Source: Homoserinibacter sp. YIM 151385
GTDB lineage: Bacteria; Actinomycetota; Actinomycetes; Actinomycetales; Microbacteriaceae
Length of the DNA: 64,000 nucleotides
Assembly: GCF_027912415.1 (NCBI RefSeq)
Contig: NZ_CP115175.1
Span: forward strand, 620,001 to 684,000
Direction: 5' to 3'
Below the pieces are notes generated by a model. It saw only the letters and a program-made list of their open reading frames with translations. It did no database searches and was not told where the DNA came from. Shown here one piece after another: positions 43,297 through 56,730 of this stretch; positions within the stretch are counted from its first letter, which is position 1; every line of letters begins with the position of its first letter. The position numbers and the translations under genes were made by a program.

Positions 43297-45203
43297 GGCT
43301 CCGTCTGCGGGTCGGCGGCGGGCGTGGGCGACGAGCCCAGCCTAGCCGCGATCGCGGCGGCCGTCGCGGGCCCGACACCCTTGACCTCGGCGATCTGCTC
43401 GGGGCTCGCGGCCCGCAGGCGGGCGACCGAGCCGAAGTGCTTGAGCAGCGCCGTGATCCGCGACGGGCCGAGCCCCGGGACCTCGGCGAGCACCGTCTGG
43501 ATGTCGCCCTTGCGCTTCTGCCGCTGGAAGGTGATCGCGAAGCGGTGCGCCTCGTCGCGGATCCGCTGCACGAGGAAGAGCGCCTCGCTGTTGCGGGGCA
43601 GGATGACCGGGAACGCGTCGTCCGGCATCCAGATCTCCTCGAGCCGCTTTGCGATCCCGACGACCGGGATGTCGGCGGCGCCGCTGTCGCGGAGCGCCCG
43701 CGCGGCCGCCTCGACCTGCGGCTGGCCGCCGTCGACGATGAGCAGGCTCGGCCGGTAGGCGAAGCGCTTCCGCGCGCCCTCCTCGTCGACGCCCGCCTCC
43801 GTCTCCTCGTCGAGGCGCGCCAGTCGCCGCATGAGCACCTGGTAGAGCGCCGCGGTGTCGTCCGCGTACTCGGCGATCGAGAACTTCCGGTACTGGTTCT
43901 TGCGCGGCAGGCCGTCCTCGAACACGACCATCGAGGCGACGATGTTGGTGCCGCCGAGGTGGGACACGTCGTAGCACTCGATGCGGAGGGGGGCGTCGGG
44001 GAGACCGAGCGCGTCCTGGATGTCGGTGAGGGCCTGGGTGCGGGCCACGTAGTCGGCCGTTCGGCGCGTCTTGTAGAGCATGAGCGCCTGCTTCGCGTTG
44101 AGCGTCGCCGTCTGCATGAGCGCGGCCTTCTCGCCGCGCTGCGCCGTCCGGAGGCTCACCTGGCCGCCGCGCGGGCGGCGGGCGGCGAGCCAGGTCTCCA
44201 TCGCGCTCGAGTCCTCCGGGAGCTCGGGCACGAGGATCTCGCGCGGGGGCGGCTCCGACTCGTAGGCGCTCTCGAGCACCGAGTCGACGAGCTCGCCGAC
44301 GGGCACGTCGAGCTCCTTGTCGACCACCCAGCTGCGGGTGCCCCGGATGCGGCCGCCGCGCACCACGAACTGCTGGACCGCGGCCGCGAGCTCGTCGTGC
44401 TCGATCGCGAAGAGGTCCGTGTCGACGCCGTCGCGGAGGACGACGGCGCTCTTCTCGAGCACGTTCTCGAGCGCCTGGATGCGGTCGCGCAGCCGCCCCG
44501 CCTCCTCGTAGCGCTGCTCCTCGGCGGCGCGGACCATCGAGCGCCGCAGCGCCGCCACGGCGCTCTGATCGTGGCTCGCCATGAAGTGCGCGAACTGCTC
44601 GACGACGGCGCGGTGCTCCTCGATCGAGACCGTCATGGAGCACGGGCCGCCGCAGCGGCCGATCTGCCCGGGGAAGCACGGCCTCCCGGTCTGCATCGCC
44701 CGCTTGTAGCTCGAATCCGAGCAGGTGCGGATCGGGAACGCCTTCACCATGAGGTCGACGGTCTCGCGCACCGCCCAGATCTTCGGGTAGGGCCCGAAGT
44801 AGCGCGCACCCGGGATGCGGCGGTTGCGCGTCACGATGACGCGGGGGGCCTCATCGGCCATGGTGAGGGCGAGGAACGGGTAGGTCTTGTCGTCCCGGAA
44901 CTTCACGTTGAACGGCGGGTCGAACTCCTTGATCCAGGTGTACTCGAGCTGGAGCGACTCGATGTCGGTGCCGACGATCGTCCACTCCACGCCCGAGGCG
45001 CGCAGCACCATGGCGCGGGTGCGCTCGTGGAGGCTCCGCAGCGGCTGGAAGTAGTTCGCGAGGCGCTGGCGCAGGTTCTTCGCCTTGCCGACGTAGAGCA
45101 CGCGCCCCTGCGCGTCCGAGAACCGGTACACGCCGGGGCTCGTCGGGATCTCCCCCGCCTTCGGCCGCCACGGGATCGCGTCGGCCCGCTCGACGCGCGC
45201 CAC
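43293..45203 (-). CDS. uvrC: Excinuclease ABC subunit C
   Basis: A 636-residue nuclease making both incisions in nucleotide excision repair. The GIY-YIG domain is at the N-terminus ([20 protein letters not shown]), a UVR domain near residues 205-240 ([20 protein letters not shown]), the RNase H-like domain has [18 protein letters not shown] and [10 protein letters not shown], and two HhH motifs end the protein ([18 protein letters not shown]). The GTG at 45203 lies one base after the uvrA stop. Confidence 0.96.
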   Translation of the reverse strand: MARVERADAIPWRPKAGEIPTSPGVYRFSDAQGRVLYVGKAKNLRQRLANYFQPLRSLHERTRAMVLRASGVEWTIVGTDIESLQLEYTWIKEFDPPFNVKFRDDKTYPFLALTMADEAPRVIVTRNRRIPGARYFGPYPKIWAVRETVDLMVKAFPIRTCSDSSYKRAMQTGRPCFPGQIGRCGGPCSMTVSIEEHRAVVEQFAHFMASHDQSAVAALRRSMVRAAEEQRYEEAGRLRDRIQALENVLEKSAVVLRDGVDTDLFAIEHDELAAAVQQFVVRGGRIRGTRSWVVDKELDVPVGELVDSVLESAYESEPPPREILVPELPEDSSAMETWLAARRPRGGQVSLRTAQRGEKAALMQTATLNAKQALMLYKTRRTADYVARTQALTDIQDALGLPDAPLRIECYDVSHLGGTNIVASMVVFEDGLPRKNQYRKFSIAEYADDTAALYQVLMRRLARLDEETEAGVDEEGARKRFAYRPSLLIVDGGQPQVEAAARALRDSGAADIPVVGIAKRLEEIWMPDDAFPVILPRNSEALFLVQRIRDEAHRFAITFQRQKRKGDIQTVLAEVPGLGPSRITALLKHFGSVARLRAASPEQIAEVKGVGPATAAAIAARLGSSPTPAADPQTEP

Positions 45204-45204
45204 C

Positions 45205-48117
<2,913 letters not shown>

Positions 48118-48124
48118 TCTCACC

Positions 48125-48130
48125 ATTCTA
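48125..48130 (-). promoter_or_regulatory. -10 box of uvrA (leaderless)
   Basis: TAGAAT on the minus strand, GGTGAGA spacer, then the GTG at 48117. The hexamer includes the first two bases of the upstream ATG at 48126, so that ATG could not be translated from this promoter. Confidence 0.6.
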
Positions 48131-48232
48131 CGAAGACCACCGACATTCGGCTGTCCGACGCGTCTCGCTCTCAGGTCGACCGGGGGTCCGGACCGCGCCC
48201 GTCACGCCGGGATCGCCGACCCGAGGTCACAG

Positions 48233-50302
<2,070 letters not shown>

Positions 50303-50309
50303 GGCATCC

Positions 50310-50315
50310 AGCCTA
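50310..50315 (-). promoter_or_regulatory. -10 box of uvrB (leaderless)
   Basis: TAGGCT on the minus strand, GGATGCC spacer (7 bases), ATG at 50302. No LexA-type palindrome is evident nearby. Confidence 0.55.
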
Positions 50316-50384
50316 GGCGGGGCCCCCGACACGGCGCCGGGCGAACCTTCTCGCGCCGCGACGGGGGATGGTCCGCCGGGGCTC

Positions 50385-50390
50385 TAGCGT
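50385..50390 (+). promoter_or_regulatory. -10 box of the EamA transporter gene (leaderless)
   Basis: TAGCGT, six-base spacer TGACCC, ATG at 50397. Confidence 0.5.
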
Positions 50391-50396
50391 TGACCC

Positions 50397-51296
50397 ATGC
50401 CCCTCATCCGCTCCGAGCGCGCCGCCGCGGCCGCCTCCATGACGGGCGCCGTCTCGAACCAGCTCGGCGCGGCGATCGGCGCCACGATCTTCCCCCTCGT
50501 CGGACCCGTCGGCGTCGTCGCGGCGCGCCAGTTCGTCTCCGCGATCGTCCTGCTCGGCATCAGCCGGCCGCGGCTGCACCGGCTCACCTGGCGGCAGTTG
50601 CGGCCCGCGCTCCTCCTCGGCGCGGCGCTCGTCTCGATGAACGTCTCCATCTACTTCGCGATCGAGCGCATCGGGCTGGGTCTCGCGGTGACGCTCGAGT
50701 TCCTCGGGCCGCTCGCGCTCGCGCTCATCTCCTCGCGGCGGCGCCGGGATCTCGGCATCGCCGCGCTCGCGGGCCTCGGCGTCGTGCTCCTCACCGGGAC
50801 CGTGTCGGGGCTCGACCCGCTCGGGATCGCCTTCGCGCTGCTCGCCGCCGCCTCGTGGGCCGGGTACATCCTGTGCAATCAGGTCGCCGGCCGCAGCCTT
50901 CCGGGGCTCCAGGGCACCGCGATCGGCAGCCTCGTCGCGACCATCACGACCCTCCCGCTGCTCGTGGTCGCCGTCCTCCACGTCCCGGAGGGCGAGCTGC
51001 CCCGGGTGCTGCTCGTCTTCCTCGCGGCCGGCCTGCTCGCCTCGGTCGTGCCGTACTCGATCGACCTCGTGGTCCTCCGGCACCTCCGGCGCGAGGTGTT
51101 CGGGATCCTGCAGAGCATCCACCCCGCCGCCGCCGCGCTCGCGGGCCTCCTGGTGCTGCAGCAGCTGCTGACGCCGCTCCAGTGGGCCGGACTCCTGCTC
51201 GTCAGTGCCGGCAACGTCCTCGCGGTGCTGCTCGGGGCGCGCGGCGGCGGCCCCGCCTCGGATCCGGGCGTCCCCGAAGCCGATCCGCGCGGCTGA
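50397..51296 (+). CDS. EamA-family (DMT) transporter
   Basis: A 299-residue drug/metabolite transporter superfamily protein with ten hydrophobic helices arranged as two EamA repeats. Motifs in helix 3-4 ([20 protein letters not shown]) and repeat 2 ([20 protein letters not shown]) match the RhtA-like group, which exports amino acids such as threonine and homoserine; the substrate here is unproven. It is divergent from uvrB and converges with coaE. Confidence 0.92.
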   Translation: MPLIRSERAAAAASMTGAVSNQLGAAIGATIFPLVGPVGVVAARQFVSAIVLLGISRPRLHRLTWRQLRPALLLGAALVSMNVSIYFAIERIGLGLAVTLEFLGPLALALISSRRRRDLGIAALAGLGVVLLTGTVSGLDPLGIAFALLAAASWAGYILCNQVAGRSLPGLQGTAIGSLVATITTLPLLVVAVLHVPEGELPRVLLVFLAAGLLASVVPYSIDLVVLRHLRREVFGILQSIHPAAAALAGLLVLQQLLTPLQWAGLLLVSAGNVLAVLLGARGGGPASDPGVPEADPRG

Positions 51297-51327
51297 GCCG
51301 CCCAGCGTCGATGGACACCCGAACTCA

Positions 51328-51359
51328 GCCCCGGACCACATCGGTTTGCCGTCCGGGGC
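51328..51359. terminator. Stem-loop between the EamA gene and coaE
   Basis: A perfect 9-bp stem, GCCCCGGAC and GTCCGGGGC, with a 14-base loop, between the two convergent stops. It can serve either strand. Confidence 0.55.
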
Positions 51360-51372
51360 GCGAGAGACGTGT

Positions 51373-51981
51373 CTACGGGAGTGCTGAGATGACCGGCCAG
51401 GCCGCATCGACCCGGGCGAGCGTCTCCTCGAGCGTGCCGTCGGCATCGATCACGGTGTCCGCGATCGCGAGGCGCGCGGCGTCATCCGCCTGGGAGGCGA
51501 TCCGGCGCTCCGCCTCCTCGCGGCGCATCCCGCGCAGCTCCACCATGCGGCGGATCCGCTCCTCGACCGCCGCCTGCACGACCACCACGTGGTCGAAGCG
51601 GAGGCGTCCCTCGGGCGCGCTCTCGACGAGCAGCGGCACGTCGTACACCACGATCGCCTCCGGATCCGCGGCCTGGGCGCGCGCGATGCGCTCGCGCGTG
51701 CGGCGGCCGATCGCGGGATGCGTGATCGCCTCGAGCGCCCGACGCGCCTCCGGATCGCCGAAGACGATCGCCCCGAGCGCCGGGCGGTCGAGCCGCCCGC
51801 CGGCATCGATCACGGCGTCGCCGAAGCGCTCCTGGATCTCGAGCAGCGCGGGCTCCCCCGGCTCGACGACCTCCCGGGCCACCTGATCGGCGTCGATCAC
51901 GATCGCGCCGTGCTCGCGCAGCCGGGCGGCGACCGCCGACTTGCCGGAGGCGATGCCGCCCGTGAGGCCGATGAGTCGCAT
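51373..51981 (-). CDS. coaE: Dephospho-CoA kinase
   Basis: A 202-residue P-loop kinase, last step of coenzyme A synthesis. Walker A is [13 protein letters not shown], the [13 protein letters not shown] motif and the LVVYDVPLL-like segment ([12 protein letters not shown]) follow. It is the kinase alone, without the C-terminal GrpB-like extension seen in some actinobacteria. The ATG follows a TAGGCT box by 6 bases. It is divergent from the DUF4126 gene. Confidence 0.96.
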   Translation of the reverse strand: MRLIGLTGGIASGKSAVAARLREHGAIVIDADQVAREVVEPGEPALLEIQERFGDAVIDAGGRLDRPALGAIVFGDPEARRALEAITHPAIGRRTRERIARAQAADPEAIVVYDVPLLVESAPEGRLRFDHVVVVQAAVEERIRRMVELRGMRREEAERRIASQADDAARLAIADTVIDADGTLEETLARVDAAWPVISALP

Positions 51982-51987
51982 CCCCGA

Positions 51988-51993
51988 AGCCTA
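51988..51993 (-). promoter_or_regulatory. -10 box of coaE (leaderless)
   Basis: TAGGCT on the minus strand, six-base spacer TCGGGG, ATG at 51981. Confidence 0.55.
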
Positions 51994-52007
51994 CTCAGCT
52001 CGACTGC

Positions 52008-52013
52008 TAGCCT
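52008..52013 (+). promoter_or_regulatory. -10 box of the DUF4126 gene (leaderless)
   Basis: TAGCCT, six-base spacer CGCCGC, ATG at 52020. It shares a 38-base gap with the coaE promoter on the other strand. Confidence 0.55.
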
Positions 52014-52019
52014 CGCCGC

Positions 52020-52649
52020 ATGCTGGAGCTGCTGACCGGGACGGGCCTCGCGGCGGCGGCCGGACTCAACGCCTACGTGCCGATGCTGATCCTCGGGCTC
52101 GCGAGCCGGTTCACGGAGGTCGTGAACCTCCCGGCGGGCTGGCTCTGGCTCGAGAACGGCTGGGTGCAGCTCGTGCTCGGCGTGCTCCTCGTCATCGAGG
52201 TCGTCGCCGACAAGGTTCCCGCGGTCGACTCGATCAACGACTGGCTCCAGACGATCGTCCGACCGGCCGCGGGCGGCATCGTGTTCGGCTCGGGCGCCGG
52301 GGCGCAGACCGCCGTGGTGGAGGACCCGGCCGCGTTCGTCGAGCGCGGCGAATGGGTGCCGATCGTCATCGGCATCCTCATCGCGCTCCTCGTGCACGGC
52401 GGCAAGGCGCTCGTCCGGCCCGCCGCGAACGCGATGACGGCCGGCGTCGCAGCCCCGGTGCTCTCGACGATCGAGGATGCCGGCAGCATCGGCTTCTCGA
52501 TCGCGGCGCTCGTCGCGCCCGTGCTCGTCCTGCTCGGCCTCGGCGGCCTCCTCGCGGGCTTCATCGTGCTCGCCCGCCGCCGTCGCCTCGCCCGCGAACG
52601 GCGGAGGGCCGACCGCGCCATGCGCGATCGGCCCTCCGTCGGTGCGTGA
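52020..52649 (+). CDS. DUF4126 membrane protein
   Basis: A 209-residue membrane protein of unknown function with about five hydrophobic segments. ATGLAAAAGLNAYVP-type opening (GTGLAAAAGLNAYVPML), the EVVADKVPAVDSINDWLQT motif and a glycine/alanine-rich region are characteristic. The basic C-terminus (RRRRLARERRRADRAMRD) is encoded over a strong stem-loop. Its stop codon abuts the rpsA stop with no base between. Confidence 0.9.
   Translation: MLELLTGTGLAAAAGLNAYVPMLILGLASRFTEVVNLPAGWLWLENGWVQLVLGVLLVIEVVADKVPAVDSINDWLQTIVRPAAGGIVFGSGAGAQTAVVEDPAAFVERGEWVPIVIGILIALLVHGGKALVRPAANAMTAGVAAPVLSTIEDAGSIGFSIAALVAPVLVLLGLGGLLAGFIVLARRRRLARERRRADRAMRDRPSVGA
52602..52638. terminator. Stem-loop inside the 3' end of the DUF4126 gene
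   Basis: A perfect 11-bp stem, CGGAGGGCCGA and TCGGCCCTCCG, with a 15-base loop that can pair further (CGCG/CGCG). It lies 12 bases beyond the rpsA stop on the minus strand and 9 bases before the DUF4126 stop on the plus strand, so it may terminate rpsA. Confidence 0.55.
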
Positions 52650-54128
52650 TTAGGAGTTGCTCGAGAGCTTCTCCCGGAGCGCCGCGAGCGACTCGTCGTC
52701 CGCGAGCGTGCCGCCCGTGGAGGACGCCGAGGACGACGCGCCCTCGCCGCCGCCGTAGGAGCTCGACGAGGGGAGCAGATCCTTCTCGCCCTCCTCCTCG
52801 GCCTTGAGGACCTGCGCCTTGTGGGCCTCCCAGCGGGTCTGAGCGGCCGCGTACTCGGCCTCCCACGCCTCGCGCTGGGCGTCGAAGCCCTCCATCCACT
52901 CGCCGGTCTCCGCGTCGAAGCCCTCGGGGTACTTGTAGTTCCCCTGCTCGTCGTACTCGGTGACCATGCCGTACAGCGCGGCGAGGCCGGAGTCGAACTC
53001 GGCGTTGTTCGGGTCGACGCCCTCGTTCGCCTGCTTGAGCGAGAGCGAGATGCGGCGGCGGTCCAGGTCGATGTCGATGACCTTGACGAAGACCTCCTCG
53101 CCGACCGACACGACCTGCTCGGCGAGCTCGACGTGCTTCGCGGAGAGCTCCGAGATGTGCACGAGGCCCTCGATGCCGTCCGCGACGCGGACGAAGGCGC
53201 CGAAGGGGACGAGCTTCGTGACCTTGCCCGGTGCGATCTGGCCGATCGCGTGGGTGCGGGCGAAGATCTGCCACGGGTCCTCCTGGGTCGCCTTGAGCGA
53301 GAGCGACACGCGCTCGCGCTCGAGGTCGACCTCGAGGATCTCGACGGTGACCTCCTGGCCGACCTCGACGACCTCGGAGGCGTGCTCGATGTGCTTCCAC
53401 GAGAGCTCCGAGACGTGCACGAGGCCGTCGACGCCGCCGAGGTCGACGAAGGCGCCGAAGTTGACGATCGAGGACACGACGCCCTTGCGGACCTGGCCCT
53501 TCTGGAGGTTGTTGAGGAAGGTCGAGCGCGACTCGGACTGCGTCTGCTCGAGGAGCGCGCGGCGCGAGAGGACGACGTTGTTGCGGTTCTTGTCGAGCTC
53601 GAGGATCTTCGCCTCGAGCTCCTGACCGAGGTACGGCGTGAGGTCGCGGACGCGGCGCAGCTCGATGAGCGAGGCCGGGAGGAAGCCGCGGAGGCCGATG
53701 TCGACGATGAGGCCGCCCTTGACGACCTCGATGACGGTGCCGGTGACGACGCCGTCCGCCTCCTTGATCTTCTCCACGTCGCCCCAGGCGCGCTCGTACT
53801 GCGCGCGCTTCTTGGACAGGATGAGGCGGCCTTCCTTGTCCTCCTTCTGGAGGACGAGCGCCTCGACGCTGTCGCCGACCTCGACGACCTCGTTGGGGTC
53901 GACGTCGTGCTTGATGGAGAGCTCGCGCGAGGGGATGACGCCCTCGGTCTTGTAGCCGACGTCGAGGAGGACCTCGTCGCGGTCGATCTTGACGACGGTG
54001 CCCTCGATGAGGTCGCCGTCGTTGAAGAACTTGAGGGTCTTCTCGACCGCGGCCAGGAAGTCCTCAGCAGATCCGATGTCGTTGATCGCGACCTGCTTGG
54101 CGGCCGTGGCGGTCGTTGCGGTTGTCAT
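52650..54128 (-). CDS. rpsA: 30S ribosomal protein S1
   Basis: A 492-residue RNA-binding ribosomal protein with four clear S1 domains, at about residues 35-105, 120-190, 205-275 and 290-360, each with the G-x-V ... G-F/A-F-V pattern (for example GVVSSIVNFGAFVDLGG and GKVTKLVPFGAFVRVADG). The C-terminal 130 residues are acidic and end serine/glycine-rich, as in other actinobacteria. GGAG lies about 10 bases before the ATG. The leader is about 94 bases from a TAGGCT box. Confidence 0.97.
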   Translation of the reverse strand: MTTATTATAAKQVAINDIGSAEDFLAAVEKTLKFFNDGDLIEGTVVKIDRDEVLLDVGYKTEGVIPSRELSIKHDVDPNEVVEVGDSVEALVLQKEDKEGRLILSKKRAQYERAWGDVEKIKEADGVVTGTVIEVVKGGLIVDIGLRGFLPASLIELRRVRDLTPYLGQELEAKILELDKNRNNVVLSRRALLEQTQSESRSTFLNNLQKGQVRKGVVSSIVNFGAFVDLGGVDGLVHVSELSWKHIEHASEVVEVGQEVTVEILEVDLERERVSLSLKATQEDPWQIFARTHAIGQIAPGKVTKLVPFGAFVRVADGIEGLVHISELSAKHVELAEQVVSVGEEVFVKVIDIDLDRRRISLSLKQANEGVDPNNAEFDSGLAALYGMVTEYDEQGNYKYPEGFDAETGEWMEGFDAQREAWEAEYAAAQTRWEAHKAQVLKAEEEGEKDLLPSSSSYGGGEGASSSASSTGGTLADDESLAALREKLSSNS

Positions 54129-54228
54129 GTAGTTGTTGCTCCGTAATGGGCGTCTCTCGGGCCCGGGCATCGGAGAGCTTGGGATGTGATGCCGGGCAGG
54201 CGGATAGAAGTCGCGATTGCGACGCTCA

Positions 54229-54234
54229 AGCCTA
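54229..54234 (-). promoter_or_regulatory. -10 box of rpsA
   Basis: TAGGCT on the minus strand. A small inverted repeat GTCGC-GATT-GCGAC at 54210-54223 lies at the start of the predicted 94-base leader. Confidence 0.45.
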
Positions 54235-54266
54235 CCCCGCCCGGACAGGCCCGGCAACCGCGCCCC

Positions 54267-56624
54267 TCAGCCGCGCCGCAGCCCCGCGAGCTGGAGGTCG
54301 AAGCTCGAATCCGGCGTCGCCCGGTAGTTGAGGTGCACCGAGACGGCGAGCACGTTCTCCCCCGCCCGGAGCGCCGAGGCGGGGACCGCGAAGCTCGTGC
54401 CCGCGGCGACCGCCGTGCTCGTCCGGGGCGCCGCCGTCGCATAGCTCTGCGCGCTCAGCGCGCCGGTCGGCATCCCGGCGCGGCCCAGCTCGACGCCGTT
54501 GAGGAAGACGACCAGGCCGTCGTCGGCACGGGTGCGCAGCACGAGCTCGCGCCAGCGGCTCGGATCGTCGACCGTGAAGCGGTGGCGCATGACCGTGCTG
54601 CGCGGCCGGTCGGAGCTCGGCGGCGGCACGTCGGTGCTCGTCGCGATCGAGCTCGAGCCGAAGCCGAGCGGGGCGCGCCCCTGCGCCCACGCTCCGTCGG
54701 CGAAGCCCGCCCCCGTCCAGCCGGCCGGCCACGCCGCCGGGGTCCGCAGCCACCGCCAGCTCGAGCCCGAGGCGACGAGCGTCGCCGGCTGCTCGACGGG
54801 CGCCGCGGGCGTCGTCGCCGAGGCGCGCCCGGGGGCGGAGGCGAGGGCGCCCGCCCGTGCGACGAGCTCGTACTCGTAGCGCGTCGAGGGACTGAGCCCG
54901 GCATCCGCGAAGCTCCGCGCGGATGCCGGGGGCGTGGCGACGAGCGCGCCGTCGCGGCGCAGCTCGAAGCCGGTGACGCCGGGGCCGGCGCTCGTCCAGC
55001 TCAGGGTCACGGCATCCGGCCCGCTGGCGGCGGCGCTCAGCACGGGCGCCGCGGGCGCGGTCGGAGCGCCGGCGCGCTGCGCCGTGATGGAGAGGTCGAA
55101 GCTCGCGTCCGGCGTCGCCCGGTAGTTGAGGTGCGTCGAGGCGGCGACGACGTTGGCGCCGTCGCGCAGGAGGCCCGCCGGGATCGCGAAGGTGCGCGGC
55201 GCGGCCGTCGCCGCGGAGGTCGAGGGCGCGGCGCTCGCGTAGGTGCTCGTCGAGAGCGTGCCCGCCGGCAGCCCCGCCCGCCCGACCTCCGTGCCGTTGA
55301 CCCACACCGCGACGCCGTCGTCGGCGCGCGTGGTGATCGTCGCCCCGCTCAGGCCGGCGGCGTCAGCGACGTCGAAGGACTGGCGGAAGAGCATCGTGCG
55401 CGGGCGGTTCGAGCTCGGCGGGGGCACGTCGATGCTGGTCGCGACGCCGGAGCCGAAGCCGAGCGGCGCCCGCGCGGAGCCCCAGCCGCCGTCGGCGAAG
55501 CCCGCGCCCGTCCACCCCGCGGGCCAGGCTCCCGCGTCGTTGCGCCAGCGCCACGTCGCGCCGCCCGCGAGGAGCACCTCGGGCGTCCGCCCGGACAGGT
55601 CGGCGCTCAGCGAGAAGCGGCTGCTCGCATCCTCCTCGTACCGGCCGAGGGTCGGCGAGTAGGTCGCGGCGTCGATCCGGTCCTCGGCCGGCGTGAAGGT
55701 GTAGGTGCGCAGCCAGCCGTCGCCGCCGTTCGCGCGGCTCTGATAATCGGTGAGGATCTGGTGCACGGGCCGCCCGCAGGCGTTCGGGTCGCTGCGACGC
55801 GCCTCCCCGTTCTCGCCGTCGTGCCAGTGCCCGTTGACGACCATGAAGACGCGGCAGTTCGGGTACACGAGCCGCTGCCACAGCTGATTCGCCGTGAGCA
55901 CGGTCGTGTCGGGACGGACCACCGTGTTCGAGCGCGCCCCGCCCGTGTGGATGAAGCCGTGCGTCGCGAGGATCACCTGCCGGTCCGGATGGGCGTCGAT
56001 GACGCGCTGCGCCCAGCCGATCGTGTACTCGGGGCTCTCGAACTCGAGGTTGAGGATCAGGAGGTCGAGGCCCTCGGCGCTCAGCAGGCTGTAGCTGTCC
56101 TTGTTGCCGCGGTCGACCGGCTCGCGGCCCAGCCGCCCGTCGCCGAGGTAGCCGCCGTAGCTCACGGCGGGCGAGTTCCAGCTCGCCTCCGCGTAGCGGC
56201 TCGGCGGGAAGAGCCGGTCGTAGTGCGGCGAGCCGCCGGTCGAGAAGTCGAGATCGTGGTTGCCGGGCAGGACCGAGCTCGGGATGCCCGCCCGGTCGAG
56301 CACCGCCATCGAGGCGCTCGCGCGCTCCCACTGGGCCGCGACCGGCCAGGACTCCACGAGGTCCCCGAGGTGGATCGCGAACGCGATCCCGAGCTCCTCG
56401 CGCTGGGCGGCGATCCACTCCGTCTGCGCCGTGAAGGTGGGCGCGAGCGCCGCCGAGGCCGTGTAGCCCTGCGTGTCGGGGATGATCGCGATCGTGAAGG
56501 AGCCCTCGGGGGCAGCCGCGGCGGGCTCCGGCGGCAGGAGGACGCCGGCTGCGATCGGCAGCGCGAGCAGGAGGGATGCGGCGGCGCGGGCCGTCGATCG
56601 GCGGGCGCGGGCGGGGCTGGTCAT
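54267..56624 (-). CDS. Secreted calcineurin-like phosphoesterase with duplicated beta modules
   Basis: A 785-residue exported protein. The signal peptide spans about residues 1-37 and ends PPEPAAAA. The metallophosphoesterase domain (about 40-345) shows PDTQ (Asp50), GDLV (Asp88), GNHD (121-124), ATHG (His222) and GHWH (265-268). Module 1 (about 350-516) and module 2 (about 612-783) are closely similar to each other, sharing WPAGWTGAGFADG, DVPPPSS and NYRATPD. An FnIII domain (about 520-606) separates them. There is no sortase signal. The substrate is unknown; extracellular phosphate scavenging or glycan binding is plausible. Confidence 0.9.
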   Translation of the reverse strand: MTSPARARRSTARAAASLLLALPIAAGVLLPPEPAAAAPEGSFTIAIIPDTQGYTASAALAPTFTAQTEWIAAQREELGIAFAIHLGDLVESWPVAAQWERASASMAVLDRAGIPSSVLPGNHDLDFSTGGSPHYDRLFPPSRYAEASWNSPAVSYGGYLGDGRLGREPVDRGNKDSYSLLSAEGLDLLILNLEFESPEYTIGWAQRVIDAHPDRQVILATHGFIHTGGARSNTVVRPDTTVLTANQLWQRLVYPNCRVFMVVNGHWHDGENGEARRSDPNACGRPVHQILTDYQSRANGGDGWLRTYTFTPAEDRIDAATYSPTLGRYEEDASSRFSLSADLSGRTPEVLLAGGATWRWRNDAGAWPAGWTGAGFADGGWGSARAPLGFGSGVATSIDVPPPSSNRPRTMLFRQSFDVADAAGLSGATITTRADDGVAVWVNGTEVGRAGLPAGTLSTSTYASAAPSTSAATAAPRTFAIPAGLLRDGANVVAASTHLNYRATPDASFDLSITAQRAGAPTAPAAPVLSAAASGPDAVTLSWTSAGPGVTGFELRRDGALVATPPASARSFADAGLSPSTRYEYELVARAGALASAPGRASATTPAAPVEQPATLVASGSSWRWLRTPAAWPAGWTGAGFADGAWAQGRAPLGFGSSSIATSTDVPPPSSDRPRSTVMRHRFTVDDPSRWRELVLRTRADDGLVVFLNGVELGRAGMPTGALSAQSYATAAPRTSTAVAAGTSFAVPASALRAGENVLAVSVHLNYRATPDSSFDLQLAGLRRG

Positions 56625-56690
56625 CGGCGACTCCGGTGTCTGCTCGGTCCCCCAGCGCCTGGTCTACACCCGGAGGGCACACGGCGGCAA

Positions 56691-56712
56691 GGGCGGACCG
56701 CCCGGTCCGCCC
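56691..56712 (-). terminator. Stem-loop after the DUF885 gene
   Basis: A perfect 9-bp stem, GGGCGGACC and GGTCCGCCC, with a GCCC loop, 18 bases past the DUF885 stop. Confidence 0.5.
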
Positions 56713-56730
56713 CGCCCGGGCGGCCGCCCC

